A stretch of 64,000 bases of DNA, from the NCBI RefSeq assembly GCF_900103605.1, contig NZ_FNHY01000003.1, forward strand, positions 1-64,000, in the 5' to 3' direction. The notes beneath the pieces were generated by a model. That model was not told the DNA's origin and did no database searches. It saw nothing but the letters and a program-made list of their open reading frames with translations. Origin of the DNA: Psychrobacillus sp. OK028. GTDB lineage: Bacteria; Bacillota; Bacilli; Bacillales_A; Planococcaceae. The position numbers were made by a program, and so were the translations under genes. Below are positions 17,155-25,222 of the stretch, one piece after another (positions within the stretch are counted from its first letter, which is position 1; each line of letters starts with the position of its first letter).

Positions 17155-17310
17155 TAGCCCATAAAATGGTGGAAATAGCGCATAAACGCCATATGCAGCT
17201 TTAAAATCTGTAGGATAGCCCATAAAGGATTCAAAACAGCCCATAACCACAACAAAACAGCCCATAACCACAACAAAACAGCCCATAAATATTTGTTTAT
17301 AGCCCATAAC
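17155..17310. repeat. 21-bp periodic array, core AGCCCATAA
   Basis: Copies of (T/C)AGCCCATAA(A/C) begin at 17155, 17176 (AGCGCATAA), 17216, 17237, 17258, 17279 and 17300. The steps are 21, 40, 21, 21, 21 and 21 bases. A decayed unit near 17196 fills the 40-base step, giving about eight units. Spacers are AT-rich, and two neighbouring units (from 17237 and 17258) are almost identical. It lies between the rsiX terminator and the FMN riboswitch. No name or function is known to me. Confidence 0.85.
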
Positions 17311-17405
17311 CTATTTGCAAACAGTTCTATTGCATATATTGTTATTGTTTGATAAGATATTATTAATTCAAGATAATATCTTGAAGGACAATAAAATATT
17401 GATTC

Positions 17406-17531
17406 ATCTTCGGGGCAGGGTGTAATTCCCGACCGGCGGTATTAGAAATTTATTTCTTCAGCCCGCGAACCTTAACAGGTTGATTTGGTTAAATTCCAAA
17501 GCCGACAGTATAGTCTGGATGGGAGAAGGTG
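17406..17531 (+). ncRNA. FMN riboswitch (RFN element)
   Basis: The conserved RFN blocks are present in order: GGGGCAGGGTG, then CCCGACCGGCGGTA, AGCCCGCGAACC, TTTGGTT, CCAAAGCCGACAGTATAGTCTGGATGGGAGAAGG split over the last part. The outer stem pairs ATCTTC with GAAGGT. It binds flavin mononucleotide and here precedes a terminator and ribU, so riboflavin uptake would be shut down when FMN is plentiful. Confidence 0.96.
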
Positions 17532-17592
17532 AAGGTGCAGTCGTTTTTCGTATACCTATACGGATACGCTTATTTAAGTGTACCTTGTTTCT

Positions 17593-17626
17593 CCCTTGAA
17601 CTTTTGTTAGTTCAGGGGATTTTTTA
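17593..17626 (+). terminator. Riboswitch-controlled terminator before ribU
   Basis: CCCTTGAAC pairs with GTTCAGGGG around TTTTGTTA and is followed by ATTTTTTAAG. It lies about 60 bases past the RFN element and about 60 before ribU, as expected for transcription attenuation by FMN. Confidence 0.85.
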
Positions 17627-17688
17627 AGTATACAAACGGTCTGAACCTTTCTTCTTGTGGAGTGAATCGCAAAAGGAGAGAGGATTTT

Positions 17689-18282
17689 ATGTTAAAAGGC
17701 AAAACGCGAATGCTTATTGCAGTCGCAATGCTTAGTAGTATTTCTTTTGTTTTGATGCTACTTGCATTTCCATTACCGGCATTGCCGGCTTATTTGAAGG
17801 TGGACTTTAGTGATATACCAGCTCTAATTGCTGCAATCACGATGGGACCAATGGCAGGAATTCTAGTTGCATTTTTAAAAAATGTGTTAGATTGGTTATT
17901 TGCAGGAAGCCCGACCGGTGTACCAGTAGGTCATATGGCTAACTTTGTAACTAGCATCTTGTTTTTAACACCTGTGTATTTGATTTATCGTAAAGTTACT
18001 ACATCAAAAGGAATAATGGTTGGACTGGGAGCAGGAACGGTTTCGATGGCGATTGGTATGAGTCTATTAAATTACTATGTATTTTTACCAATGTACTCTT
18101 ACTTCTTAAACTTCCCAATGGAAACAGGTTCAGCATTGTTTAATACAATCATTTTTGGTATTTTACCGTTTAACTTGATTAAAGGTATATTAGTAACAAT
18201 AGTGATGATTGTATTATTTAAACGAATGAAACCATTGCTTGATAAAGTAACTAATTCATATATGAAGCCTAATATCAATTAA
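17689..18282 (+). CDS. ribU: Riboflavin transporter, ECF S-component RibU
   Basis: 197-aa integral membrane protein that binds riboflavin for the ECF energy-coupling transporter (EcfAA'T genes would be elsewhere). Six hydrophobic segments can be counted, and the N-terminal KTRMLIAVAMLSSISFVLML plus the FPLPALPAYLKVDFSDIPAL region are typical of RibU (B. subtilis FmnP). ATG 17689 follows GGAGAGAGG. The FMN riboswitch upstream supports the substrate. A perfect terminator closes this one-gene unit. Confidence 0.96.
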   Translation: MLKGKTRMLIAVAMLSSISFVLMLLAFPLPALPAYLKVDFSDIPALIAAITMGPMAGILVAFLKNVLDWLFAGSPTGVPVGHMANFVTSILFLTPVYLIYRKVTTSKGIMVGLGAGTVSMAIGMSLLNYYVFLPMYSYFLNFPMETGSALFNTIIFGILPFNLIKGILVTIVMIVLFKRMKPLLDKVTNSYMKPNIN

Positions 18283-18283
18283 C

Positions 18284-18321
18284 AAAAAGTTGTTTCTCCA
18301 CTTGGAGGAACAACTTTTTTT
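18284..18321 (+). terminator. Terminator after ribU
   Basis: AAAAAGTTGTTTCTCC pairs with GGAGGAACAACTTTTT around ACTT, then T residues. A long perfect stem. Confidence 0.92.
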
Positions 18322-18402
18322 AAAAGAATGTGTAAAATATTGTCCCGTGAGCACTGGGATTAAGTAATCTTTGAATGAATAATACTACTGATTTTCGTTA
18401 CA

Positions 18403-18546
18403 GGTGGGGAACAAAGGCTAAAAGCGCCACCTCGAGTGGCAACGCCTTTGTGACCAACATCCTGCTGGCCTCCGCGGGCGTTGACTCTGCCTCCTCGCTA
18501 CGCTACGGGGTCTTCGCCTAATGCTTTTCCCGCTGGAGTCGCCACC
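18403..18546. repeat. GC-rich repeat element bounded by GGTGG/CCACC
   Basis: A GC-rich island in AT-rich surroundings. It begins with GGTGGGGAACAAAGGC, contains an inner hairpin (AAGGCTAAAAGCGCCAC / GTGGCAACGCCTT), and ends GCTGGAGTCGCCACC. The complement of its right end (GGCGACTCCAGCGGGA) matches the left part of the 18787 element, so it looks like a relative in the opposite orientation. Confidence 0.65.
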
Positions 18547-18786
18547 TTTCACTACAATCAATATAAAGTATAGTACTCAACTATATAATTAAGCACAGCT
18601 TATCGCTAAGATAGAAGGATGGGACAAGTTTTTAGTAATTAACTCAAATTACTTGAATCTTTTTCTTAGAAATGCTATCCAAAGAAAGATGAATAAAGCA
18701 GAATTTTAATTTATATTATTAGGTTAGAAAAAGACAGACTGCTTATTTATGCTATATTTAATCAACTTTCTTATAAAGCGGTTTTT

Positions 18787-18890
18787 GTTGATTGTAGCGT
18801 AGGTCGGCGACTCCAGTGGGACAGCACGAGGGAGAGACTACAGGCTCGAGCCGTGCTCACGTAAAGCGTCCGACAAGAGCGGAAATCAAT
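18787..18890. repeat. Dispersed ~100-bp intergenic repeat, copy 1
   Basis: The element runs from GTTGATT to AATCAAT, which are complementary, and contains GGCGACTCCAGTGGGACAGC, ACGAGGGAGAGACTACAGGC and AAAGCGTCCG. Similar order and wording recur at 29871-29940 and 50008-50114. It has no reading frame and a higher GC content than its surroundings. It may fold as an RNA or be a non-autonomous element. Confidence 0.75.
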
Positions 18891-18951
18891 TGCATATCTA
18901 GTTATTTGTTCTTATAGGACCTGACATGTCTTTAGCTTGGTTTTTCATAAA

Positions 18952-18986
18952 TAAAAAACGGTGATTATGACTAAGTCACAACCACC
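18952..18986 (-). terminator. Terminator of the ferredoxin gene
   Basis: On the minus strand GGTGGTTGTGAC pairs with GTCATAATCACC and is followed by GTTTTTTAT. Confidence 0.88.
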
Positions 18987-18995
18987 ATTGTAAAA

Positions 18996-19283
<288 letters not shown>

Positions 19284-19354
19284 CTATCGTATTCATTCTA
19301 AAGATGTTTTCCATACATTTCAACCAAAATACTTCAGAAAAGAGAGGTATTCCT

Positions 19355-20389
19355 ATGCATTTTCATCAAATATTACTATTTATTATACATAAAATAAGCG
19401 GACAGCGATCTGAGAATGCGCCATTCTATTTATTAAAAGGCAAAAAATCAGGTCAAACCATTCAAGATGTGACATATTTTCAACTTCATGCTTTTTTCTC
19501 TATTCTTCCCCAATTATCGAAGGAGGATTATGATACAGCGATCACTGAATTGTATAAAGAACAATTTATCGAGTTAAAAGAATCGACTGTACATATTACC
19601 GATAAAGGTATTAGCGCAATAACGCAACAGAAGAACGTCCTACTCAACGGGTGGCAATATAGGGGAAAGGAACATGTTTTTTGGAAAAGGTTAGATTTAG
19701 CTGTTCAAACATTATCACAGTTCCATGCAAATGATAAGAAATTTGTTCCAAACCAAAAGGATATTGACACGCAGCAGTTCGTTAAAGACTATTTAATCCA
19801 GCATAATTTTCGCCAATTCAATTTGAGTAAAGAGATGAAGCATGAATTACACCTACTGCTTGAAAATCCTTCGTTAGATGATTTACATAGAACATTTTTT
19901 GTTTATCGACTAAGCGGCTTTAATACAATAGGTTTAACGTGGGAGCAGCTAGCGCGCTATCATAAGTTGTCTGAACTAGACGCAAAAATAATCTTTTTAG
20001 AGTGTTTACACACTATGTTAGACAATATTTCAAGGGAGGCTAGTCCTCTTTTATATTCTTTGGCAAAAAATATACGTATCGAAACTCCTCTAACAGACTC
20101 TGCTTTCAAAACGAATAGCCTATTGGAAAAAGGATATTCTTTGGAACAAATTGCGGATTTAAGAAAGTTGAAGATTAATACAATTGAGGATCATGTTATT
20201 GAAATAGTCTCAGCCAATAAAAGTTTTCCTATTTCTACTTTTATCTCGAAAGAGCAGGTCTATGAAATACTCCATTTATCAAGCGAGCTGCAAACTAAAA
20301 AGCTCACAGAAATAAAAAATAGGTTACCGGAAGTTAGTTACTTTCAAGTTCGTTTAGCCTTAACGAGGAGTGAACAACTGCATGAGTAA
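19355..20389 (+). CDS. ypbB: YpbB family helix-turn-helix protein
   Basis: 344-aa protein resembling YpbB, which sits directly before recS/recQ in B. subtilis and many Bacilli. The C-terminal part (residues 255-340) has a RecQ-associated helix-turn-helix look (LLEKGYSLEQIADLRKLKINTIEDHV). Function is unknown; the fixed pairing with the helicase suggests a shared job in DNA repair. ATG 19355 follows AGAGAGG. It overlaps recS by eight bases. Confidence 0.85.
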   Translation: MHFHQILLFIIHKISGQRSENAPFYLLKGKKSGQTIQDVTYFQLHAFFSILPQLSKEDYDTAITELYKEQFIELKESTVHITDKGISAITQQKNVLLNGWQYRGKEHVFWKRLDLAVQTLSQFHANDKKFVPNQKDIDTQQFVKDYLIQHNFRQFNLSKEMKHELHLLLENPSLDDLHRTFFVYRLSGFNTIGLTWEQLARYHKLSELDAKIIFLECLHTMLDNISREASPLLYSLAKNIRIETPLTDSAFKTNSLLEKGYSLEQIADLRKLKINTIEDHVIEIVSANKSFPISTFISKEQVYEILHLSSELQTKKLTEIKNRLPEVSYFQVRLALTRSEQLHE

Positions 20390-21797
20390 ATTAAATGAAA
20401 TTCTCCAGAAGAAGTTTGGTCACATAAGCTTCCGGGAGGGTCAAAAAGAAATAATTGAACAAATAATAAACGGAAAAGATGTGATTGCGATTCTTCCAAC
20501 AGGTATGGGGAAATCGCTTCTCTATCAGCTGCCTGCTTATATGAAAGAAGGAACGGTGATTATCGTTTCGCCACTATTATCACTTATGCAGGATCAAGTG
20601 GAGCAACTGAAAATATTAGGGGAAAAAAGAGTTGTGGCGATTAATTCATTTTTACCATTCCAGGAAAGAGAATTGGCTTTTCGCCACCTAGCTGACTTTA
20701 AATTCATTTTTACTTCACCAGAAATGCTGCAAAATGAACAATTTAACCGTGCACTAAAAAAACTTTCTATTGCTTATGTTGTGGCGGATGAAGCGCATTG
20801 TATTTCCCAATGGGGATTTGATTTTCGACCTGATTATTTAAGGATATCCAATTGGTTGCAGTCACTCAACAAAGTGAATGTCGTTGCTTTAACTGCAACT
20901 GCTACAAAGGATGTTGTAGAGGATATAAAAAAAACGTTACGGATGAATAATCCGTTTGAATTCATACATTCACTGGATCGCCCTGCCATTGCATATGAAG
21001 TGGTGGAGGTAGATAACCAACAAGAAAAATTGAGTTGGATTTTAGGCAGAGTCACTTCGACAGAAGGACCTGGGATAATTTATACCCAGTCACGCAAAAA
21101 GACCGAAGTTTATGCTGCATTTCTACGGGAAAAAGGGATTTCTGTTGCATATTATCATGCGAAAATGGAGCAAAGTGACCGTATATTGATCCAACAGCAA
21201 TTTCAACAAGGACATTTAGAGTGGATTTGTGCAACTAATGCTTTTGGAATGGGTATTCACAAAGATAATATCCGACAAATTATTCATGATCATATCCCTA
21301 CATCTGTCGCAGGCTATATGCAGGAGGTGGGGAGGGCCGCACGAGATGGCGACCAAGCTATTGCTTCCCTTTTATATACTTCTACAGATGTTGAACAAAC
21401 TTTTTACGTATCCATGCAGGACTTCCCAGAAGAACAAGACATTCAAATTGCATTTAAGCCTGAATATGCTGAAGTTGAGCAGGCAGAGACAACAACTCGT
21501 ATTCTAAAGTATTGGAAAGAGCGGTTAAATGAACAGGATACCATCCAATTATTTAAACAGATAAAGCAAAAAAAATGGCAGGATATACAAAAATTTTATT
21601 CTATGATTCAAAATGATATTTGTTTACGTCAACAGCTTCTACATTATTTTGACCAACCATTGTTAGAAAAACCTATACATTGTTGCTCCAAATGTAAATT
21701 GGACGTTCCAAGCATTTTGGGAAAGAGAATGAAAAACAGGAATGATCAGGTTGAGATGAATTGGAAAAAAAGACTTCATACTCTACTTCCATTATAA
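20382..21797 (+). CDS. recS: RecQ-family ATP-dependent DNA helicase (RecS-like)
   Basis: 471-aa SF2 helicase. Motifs in order: FREGQKEII (motif 0), PTGMGKSLLYQLP (Walker A), DEAHCISQWGFDFRPDY (II with the RecQ aromatic loop), ALTATA (III), ATNAFGMGI (V) and GYMQEVGRAARDG (VI). A short C terminus with four cysteines (CCSKCK region) follows, and there is no HRDC domain, matching the smaller B. subtilis RecS rather than full RecQ. ATG 20382 follows GAGGAG. It probably unwinds repair intermediates. Confidence 0.92.
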   Translation: MSKLNEILQKKFGHISFREGQKEIIEQIINGKDVIAILPTGMGKSLLYQLPAYMKEGTVIIVSPLLSLMQDQVEQLKILGEKRVVAINSFLPFQERELAFRHLADFKFIFTSPEMLQNEQFNRALKKLSIAYVVADEAHCISQWGFDFRPDYLRISNWLQSLNKVNVVALTATATKDVVEDIKKTLRMNNPFEFIHSLDRPAIAYEVVEVDNQQEKLSWILGRVTSTEGPGIIYTQSRKKTEVYAAFLREKGISVAYYHAKMEQSDRILIQQQFQQGHLEWICATNAFGMGIHKDNIRQIIHDHIPTSVAGYMQEVGRAARDGDQAIASLLYTSTDVEQTFYVSMQDFPEEQDIQIAFKPEYAEVEQAETTTRILKYWKERLNEQDTIQLFKQIKQKKWQDIQKFYSMIQNDICLRQQLLHYFDQPLLEKPIHCCSKCKLDVPSILGKRMKNRNDQVEMNWKKRLHTLLPL

Positions 21798-21877
21798 AGC
21801 ATTTGTTAAGTTTACTTTTTCTACAATATTCGTCATAATAGAAGTAGATAAGAAGGTAGAAATGGAGTAGGAATAAA

Positions 21878-22489
21878 ATGAACCAAGATGATTATCAAAA
21901 AAAAATCGACGAACATCGACAATCCATTGGACAAGATGATGATACTAATCAAACAAGAAGAAGACGAAGTGCCAATATGAAACCTAAGAAAAAATCTAGG
22001 AACCTATTGATCCCAACCGTCTTTTGTATTTTCATATTAATACCAGTGAGCATATTCATATATGTACAGTTTTTTTATGCAGCTGATCCAAATAAAGCAG
22101 AAGTTGTAAAAAATGATACGATACATGTGGAAACACAAACGATCAATAATGGCACAAAAAAAGACGAAAATAAAGAGGAAAAAGTAGAAACTCCAGAAGT
22201 AACCACTCCTGAAGAAACAGAGCAGTCAGTTGAAGAGCCAAAAGAAGAAGTTAAAGAAGAACCAAAAGTGGAAGTGACAGAACAACCAAAACAAGAACCT
22301 GCTAAAGAAGAGAAAAATGAGGCAACAGAAACTTCAAGCTCTAAATCGCATATAGTGAAGGAAAATGAAACACTGTATCGTATAGCTGTAAATTATTATA
22401 ATGACCCTTCTGCAGTCGAAAAAATAAAATCTGCAAATGGTCTTACATCAAATGAAATTTCTGTTGGACAAAAACTAGTACTACCATAA
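21878..22489 (+). CDS. ypbE: LysM domain membrane protein (YpbE-like)
   Basis: 203-aa protein with a basic cytoplasmic N terminus (RRRRS), one membrane segment (LLIPTVFCIFILIPVSIFIY), a long Glu/Pro/Lys-rich linker made of loose PKEE/VEE/TE repeats (residues 85-150), and a C-terminal LysM (HIVKENETLYRIAVNYYND ... VGQKLVLP). LysM binds peptidoglycan N-acetylglucosamine. Layout and map position match B. subtilis YpbE. Its exact role is unknown. Confidence 0.88.
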   Translation: MNQDDYQKKIDEHRQSIGQDDDTNQTRRRRSANMKPKKKSRNLLIPTVFCIFILIPVSIFIYVQFFYAADPNKAEVVKNDTIHVETQTINNGTKKDENKEEKVETPEVTTPEETEQSVEEPKEEVKEEPKVEVTEQPKQEPAKEEKNEATETSSSKSHIVKENETLYRIAVNYYNDPSAVEKIKSANGLTSNEISVGQKLVLP

Positions 22490-22558
22490 ACGTAAGAAGG
22501 ATATTTATATAAAATGTTGAATATATAAAGTATATCCTAAGTTGGAAGAGGTGCTAAT

Positions 22559-23191
22559 ATGTTTGTAAAAAGTGTGATGATACCAAAAGAAAAATGCGTA
22601 ACAGTTCAAGTGGATGCTATGGTTTCTACGGCTTTGCGTGTTTTAGAGGAAAAAGAAATGGATGCTTTACCGGTATTAGATAATGGGAAATATGTTGGTA
22701 TGTTCAACAAATACCTTTTGTATAAAGCTTTTTTCTATAGCTCTCTTGATAAAGAAGCTTTCATGGAGCAAACAAAAGTGACAGATGTTATGACAAACGA
22801 AGATATATTTGTTGGTTATGAAGATGTTTTTGAAAATGCAATGATCAAACTTCATGATTTCCCGATCCTAGCAGTTGTAAAGGATGGAAAATTTCTTGGA
22901 TTAGTTACACGTTATGATGCAGTTGAACAATTTAAGAGTGCATTTGGTATGAATAGTAAAGGAACGCGCATTACCTTTACATCTGTAGAATCGGAAGGAC
23001 GTATTCAAAAAATGACGGATGTGCTCCATAAATATCATGCCTCTGTCATTTCAATTGTTACTTTTGATGAGACCGATAAACTATTCAGACGTATCGTATT
23101 GAAGATTGAAAATGATTCGAAAATTGATCGAATTCTAGCTGATTTAGAAAAATCAGGGTTCCGAGTTTTACATATTGATAAAGAGGAGTAG
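22559..23191 (+). CDS. CBS-pair protein with C-terminal ACT-like region
   Basis: 210-aa soluble protein. Two CBS motifs are seen (residues 1-50, VKSVMIPKEKCVTVQ ... ALPVLDNGKYVGMF; and 72-125, VTDVMTNEDIF ... FPILAVVKDGKFLGLVTR), followed by a region of about 70 residues with ACT-like pattern (GRIQKMTDVLHKYHASVISIVTF). This AcuB-like order suggests a ligand sensor, probably for an adenylate nucleotide. I know no B. subtilis gene at this position. It has its own GGAAGAGG site and a terminator behind. Confidence 0.82.
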   Translation: MFVKSVMIPKEKCVTVQVDAMVSTALRVLEEKEMDALPVLDNGKYVGMFNKYLLYKAFFYSSLDKEAFMEQTKVTDVMTNEDIFVGYEDVFENAMIKLHDFPILAVVKDGKFLGLVTRYDAVEQFKSAFGMNSKGTRITFTSVESEGRIQKMTDVLHKYHASVISIVTFDETDKLFRRIVLKIENDSKIDRILADLEKSGFRVLHIDKEE

Positions 23192-23216
23192 AATGATCAA
23201 TAGTAAACACGAGTGA

Positions 23217-23244
23217 GAGGGCAGGGGAAATTCCCTGTCCTTTT
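23217..23244 (+). terminator. Terminator after the CBS gene
   Basis: GGGCAGGGGA pairs with TCCCTGTCC around AAT and is followed by TTTTAC. Confidence 0.75.
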
Positions 23245-23267
23245 ACGTGTTGTAAGGGGGTATATAT

Positions 23268-24035
23268 TTGATAGGATGGACATTAGGTTGTGTATTGGTT
23301 ATAATTTTGTTGTTTTTTTTATATATGTTATTTTTAGCTTTTCAAACAAATGTGCGCACTCATTCTCTACTTATTGAGGAATGGACGGAGGAGAAGCAAT
23401 TTCATGTTTTTTTCATTTCCGACATCCATCGAAGAAAAGTATCTGATAAATTAATTCAACGTCTCCTTGGAAAAGTAGATGTAGTTATTATTGGTGGAGA
23501 TATAACGGAAAAAGGCGTCCCGTTAAACCGAACAAATGATAATATTAAACAACTTACTAGGTTGGGAAGTACTTGTTATGTGTTCGGTAACAATGATCGC
23601 GAAGTGGGGGAACAAAACCTACGAAATATCCTAGACTCAAATGGAGTTCATATATTAGAAAATAGCTCTCTTCATTTTGAAAAAAGTAATTTTTCTGTGC
23701 GCATCGTTGGGATTAATGATGGATTTGCTGGGAATGTAAAGATATTTGAGGCTTTTAAAGAGGTTAAAGAAACGGATGTCCTTATATTCACTACTCATGC
23801 TCCTACATACTTCAATAATGCCAAAAAGATTAGTAAGCCACATCTTTTGTTAGCTGGTCATCTTCACGGGGGGCAAATACGCCTTGGCCCGTTTGGGATA
23901 TATGAAAAGGGAAGCTATCGTGAAAAAGAAAATAGCGCAGAGCTCATTAGTAATGGATACGGAACAACCGCAATTCCACTGAGATTAGGAGCAAAATCTG
24001 AATGTCATCTAATAACTATTAGAGGAAGACGTTAA
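23268..24035 (+). CDS. ypbG: Calcineurin-like metallophosphoesterase (YpbG-like)
   Basis: 255-aa protein with an N-terminal membrane anchor (CVLVIILLFFLYMLFLAF) and a metallophosphoesterase domain. The metal motifs are in order: FISDIHR, GGDIT, FGNNDRE, a histidine in TTHAP, and GHLHGGQIRL. It matches B. subtilis YpbG in position. The substrate is unknown. The start is TTG 23268 with AAGGGGG upstream. Confidence 0.88.
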   Translation: MIGWTLGCVLVIILLFFLYMLFLAFQTNVRTHSLLIEEWTEEKQFHVFFISDIHRRKVSDKLIQRLLGKVDVVIIGGDITEKGVPLNRTNDNIKQLTRLGSTCYVFGNNDREVGEQNLRNILDSNGVHILENSSLHFEKSNFSVRIVGINDGFAGNVKIFEAFKEVKETDVLIFTTHAPTYFNNAKKISKPHLLLAGHLHGGQIRLGPFGIYEKGSYREKENSAELISNGYGTTAIPLRLGAKSECHLITIRGRR

Positions 24036-24058
24036 GTGAAAGAAAGGAAGTATTTTTT

Positions 24059-25036
24059 GTGAATCAACAGGTAGATGTATTAATAGTCGGAGGAGGACCA
24101 TGCGGGCTGGCAGCAGCTATTTCTACGCAAAATATAGGATTAAAAACGGTTGTAATTGAGAAAGGGAATGTAGTGGAGGCTATTTACAATTATCCTACAC
24201 ATCAGACTTTTTTTAGCACTAGTGAAAAATTAGCCATAGGCAATGTTCCTTTCATAGTCGAGGAGAGAAAGCCCAAAAGAAATCAAGCTCTAGTTTACTA
24301 TAGAGAAGTGGTAAAACTAAATAATATTGATGTGCGGAAATATGAACAGGTGCAAAAAGTAGAAAAACAAGCTCATCATTTCAACGTGCATACATCTAAA
24401 GCAAGTTATATGGCAAAGTATGTTGTTATTGCAACTGGTTATTACGATCATCCTAACTATATGGATATTCCAGGAGAAGAATTAGCAAAGGTCCATCATT
24501 ATTTTAAAGAGGGTCATCCGTATTTTGGTTTAGATGTATTGGTCATTGGAGGGAAAAATTCAGCTATTGATGCTGCTCTAGAACTTAACAAAGCTGGAGC
24601 ATATGTAACGGTAGCTTACCGTGGTAGTGAGTATTCGCCTAGCATTAAACCATGGGTATTACCTGAGTTTGATGGACTAGTAAGAAATAATGAAGTACAA
24701 ATGCATTTTGATACAGAAGTAATAGAAATAGGTGTATCTAACGTCACTTTAAAAAATACTCAAAATGGAGAATTCCAACTACCTAATGATTATGTATTTG
24801 CAATGACAGGCTATCATCCAGATCATGCTTTTTTAAAACAAATGGGTATTGAAATCGATAGTGCGACAGGGAGACCTGCTTTTAATACAGAAACGATGGA
24901 AACAAATGTAGAAGGAATTTTCATCGCTGGTGTAATTGCTGCAGGAAATAATGCAAACGAAATTTTCATCGAGAATGGACGATTCCATGGTGATCAAATT
25001 GCCAACGAAATAAAAAGAAAACTCGTCATTGAATAA
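24059..25036 (+). CDS. ypdA: YpdA family bacillithiol-disulfide reductase
   Basis: 325-aa flavoprotein. The FAD site is GGGPCGLAAAIS at residues 10-21, and the NADPH site is VIGGKNSAIDAALEL near residue 163. It lacks the CxxC of classical thioredoxin reductases, as expected for YpdA/Bdr, which reduces oxidised bacillithiol. bshA at 58951 shows that this organism has part of the bacillithiol pathway. GTG start with AAAGGAAG upstream. A terminator follows; gudB, next in B. subtilis, is absent. Confidence 0.93.
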   Translation: MNQQVDVLIVGGGPCGLAAAISTQNIGLKTVVIEKGNVVEAIYNYPTHQTFFSTSEKLAIGNVPFIVEERKPKRNQALVYYREVVKLNNIDVRKYEQVQKVEKQAHHFNVHTSKASYMAKYVVIATGYYDHPNYMDIPGEELAKVHHYFKEGHPYFGLDVLVIGGKNSAIDAALELNKAGAYVTVAYRGSEYSPSIKPWVLPEFDGLVRNNEVQMHFDTEVIEIGVSNVTLKNTQNGEFQLPNDYVFAMTGYHPDHAFLKQMGIEIDSATGRPAFNTETMETNVEGIFIAGVIAAGNNANEIFIENGRFHGDQIANEIKRKLVIE

Positions 25037-25050
25037 TGAATATCTTTTTT

Positions 25051-25092
25051 AAAAATCATCCCTAAATTTTTGGTATTAGGGGTGATTTTTTT
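25051..25092 (+). terminator. Terminator after ypdA
   Basis: AAAAATCATCCCTA pairs with TAGGGGTGATTTTT and runs into T residues. Confidence 0.85.
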
Positions 25093-25164
25093 GCATATTT
25101 TTAAATTTGTAGGAAATGCAAAAATTTACCTTTGCACAAGTAAATCACTTTATGAACACAATCG

Positions 25165-25211
25165 AAAAAAGAGTGGCATACCGTAAACTCAGTTACGACA
25201 GCTACTCTTTT
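25165..25211 (-). terminator. Terminator of the asparaginase gene
   Basis: On the minus strand AAAAGAGTAGC pairs with GCCACTCTTTT across a loop of about 25 bases, followed by TTCG. Confidence 0.65.
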
Positions 25212-25222
25212 GCAATATATAC

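Larger units (their letters stand above)
18322..18951. other. Intergenic region ribU-fer with dispersed repeats
   Basis: About 630 bases without a supported gene. It holds two repeat elements, listed separately (18403-18546 and 18787-18890). The rest (18551-18786) is AT-rich with no reading frame, RNA gene or promoter I can defend. Confidence 0.6.

Noticed and set aside
17155-17310. CRISPR array
   Set aside because: Core units are about 10 bases, spacers about 11, and neighbouring spacers are alike; there are no cas genes. It does not have the size or uniqueness of CRISPR spacers.
18403-18546. Insertion sequence
   Set aside because: There is no transposase frame and the element is only about 144 bases; called a repeat instead.
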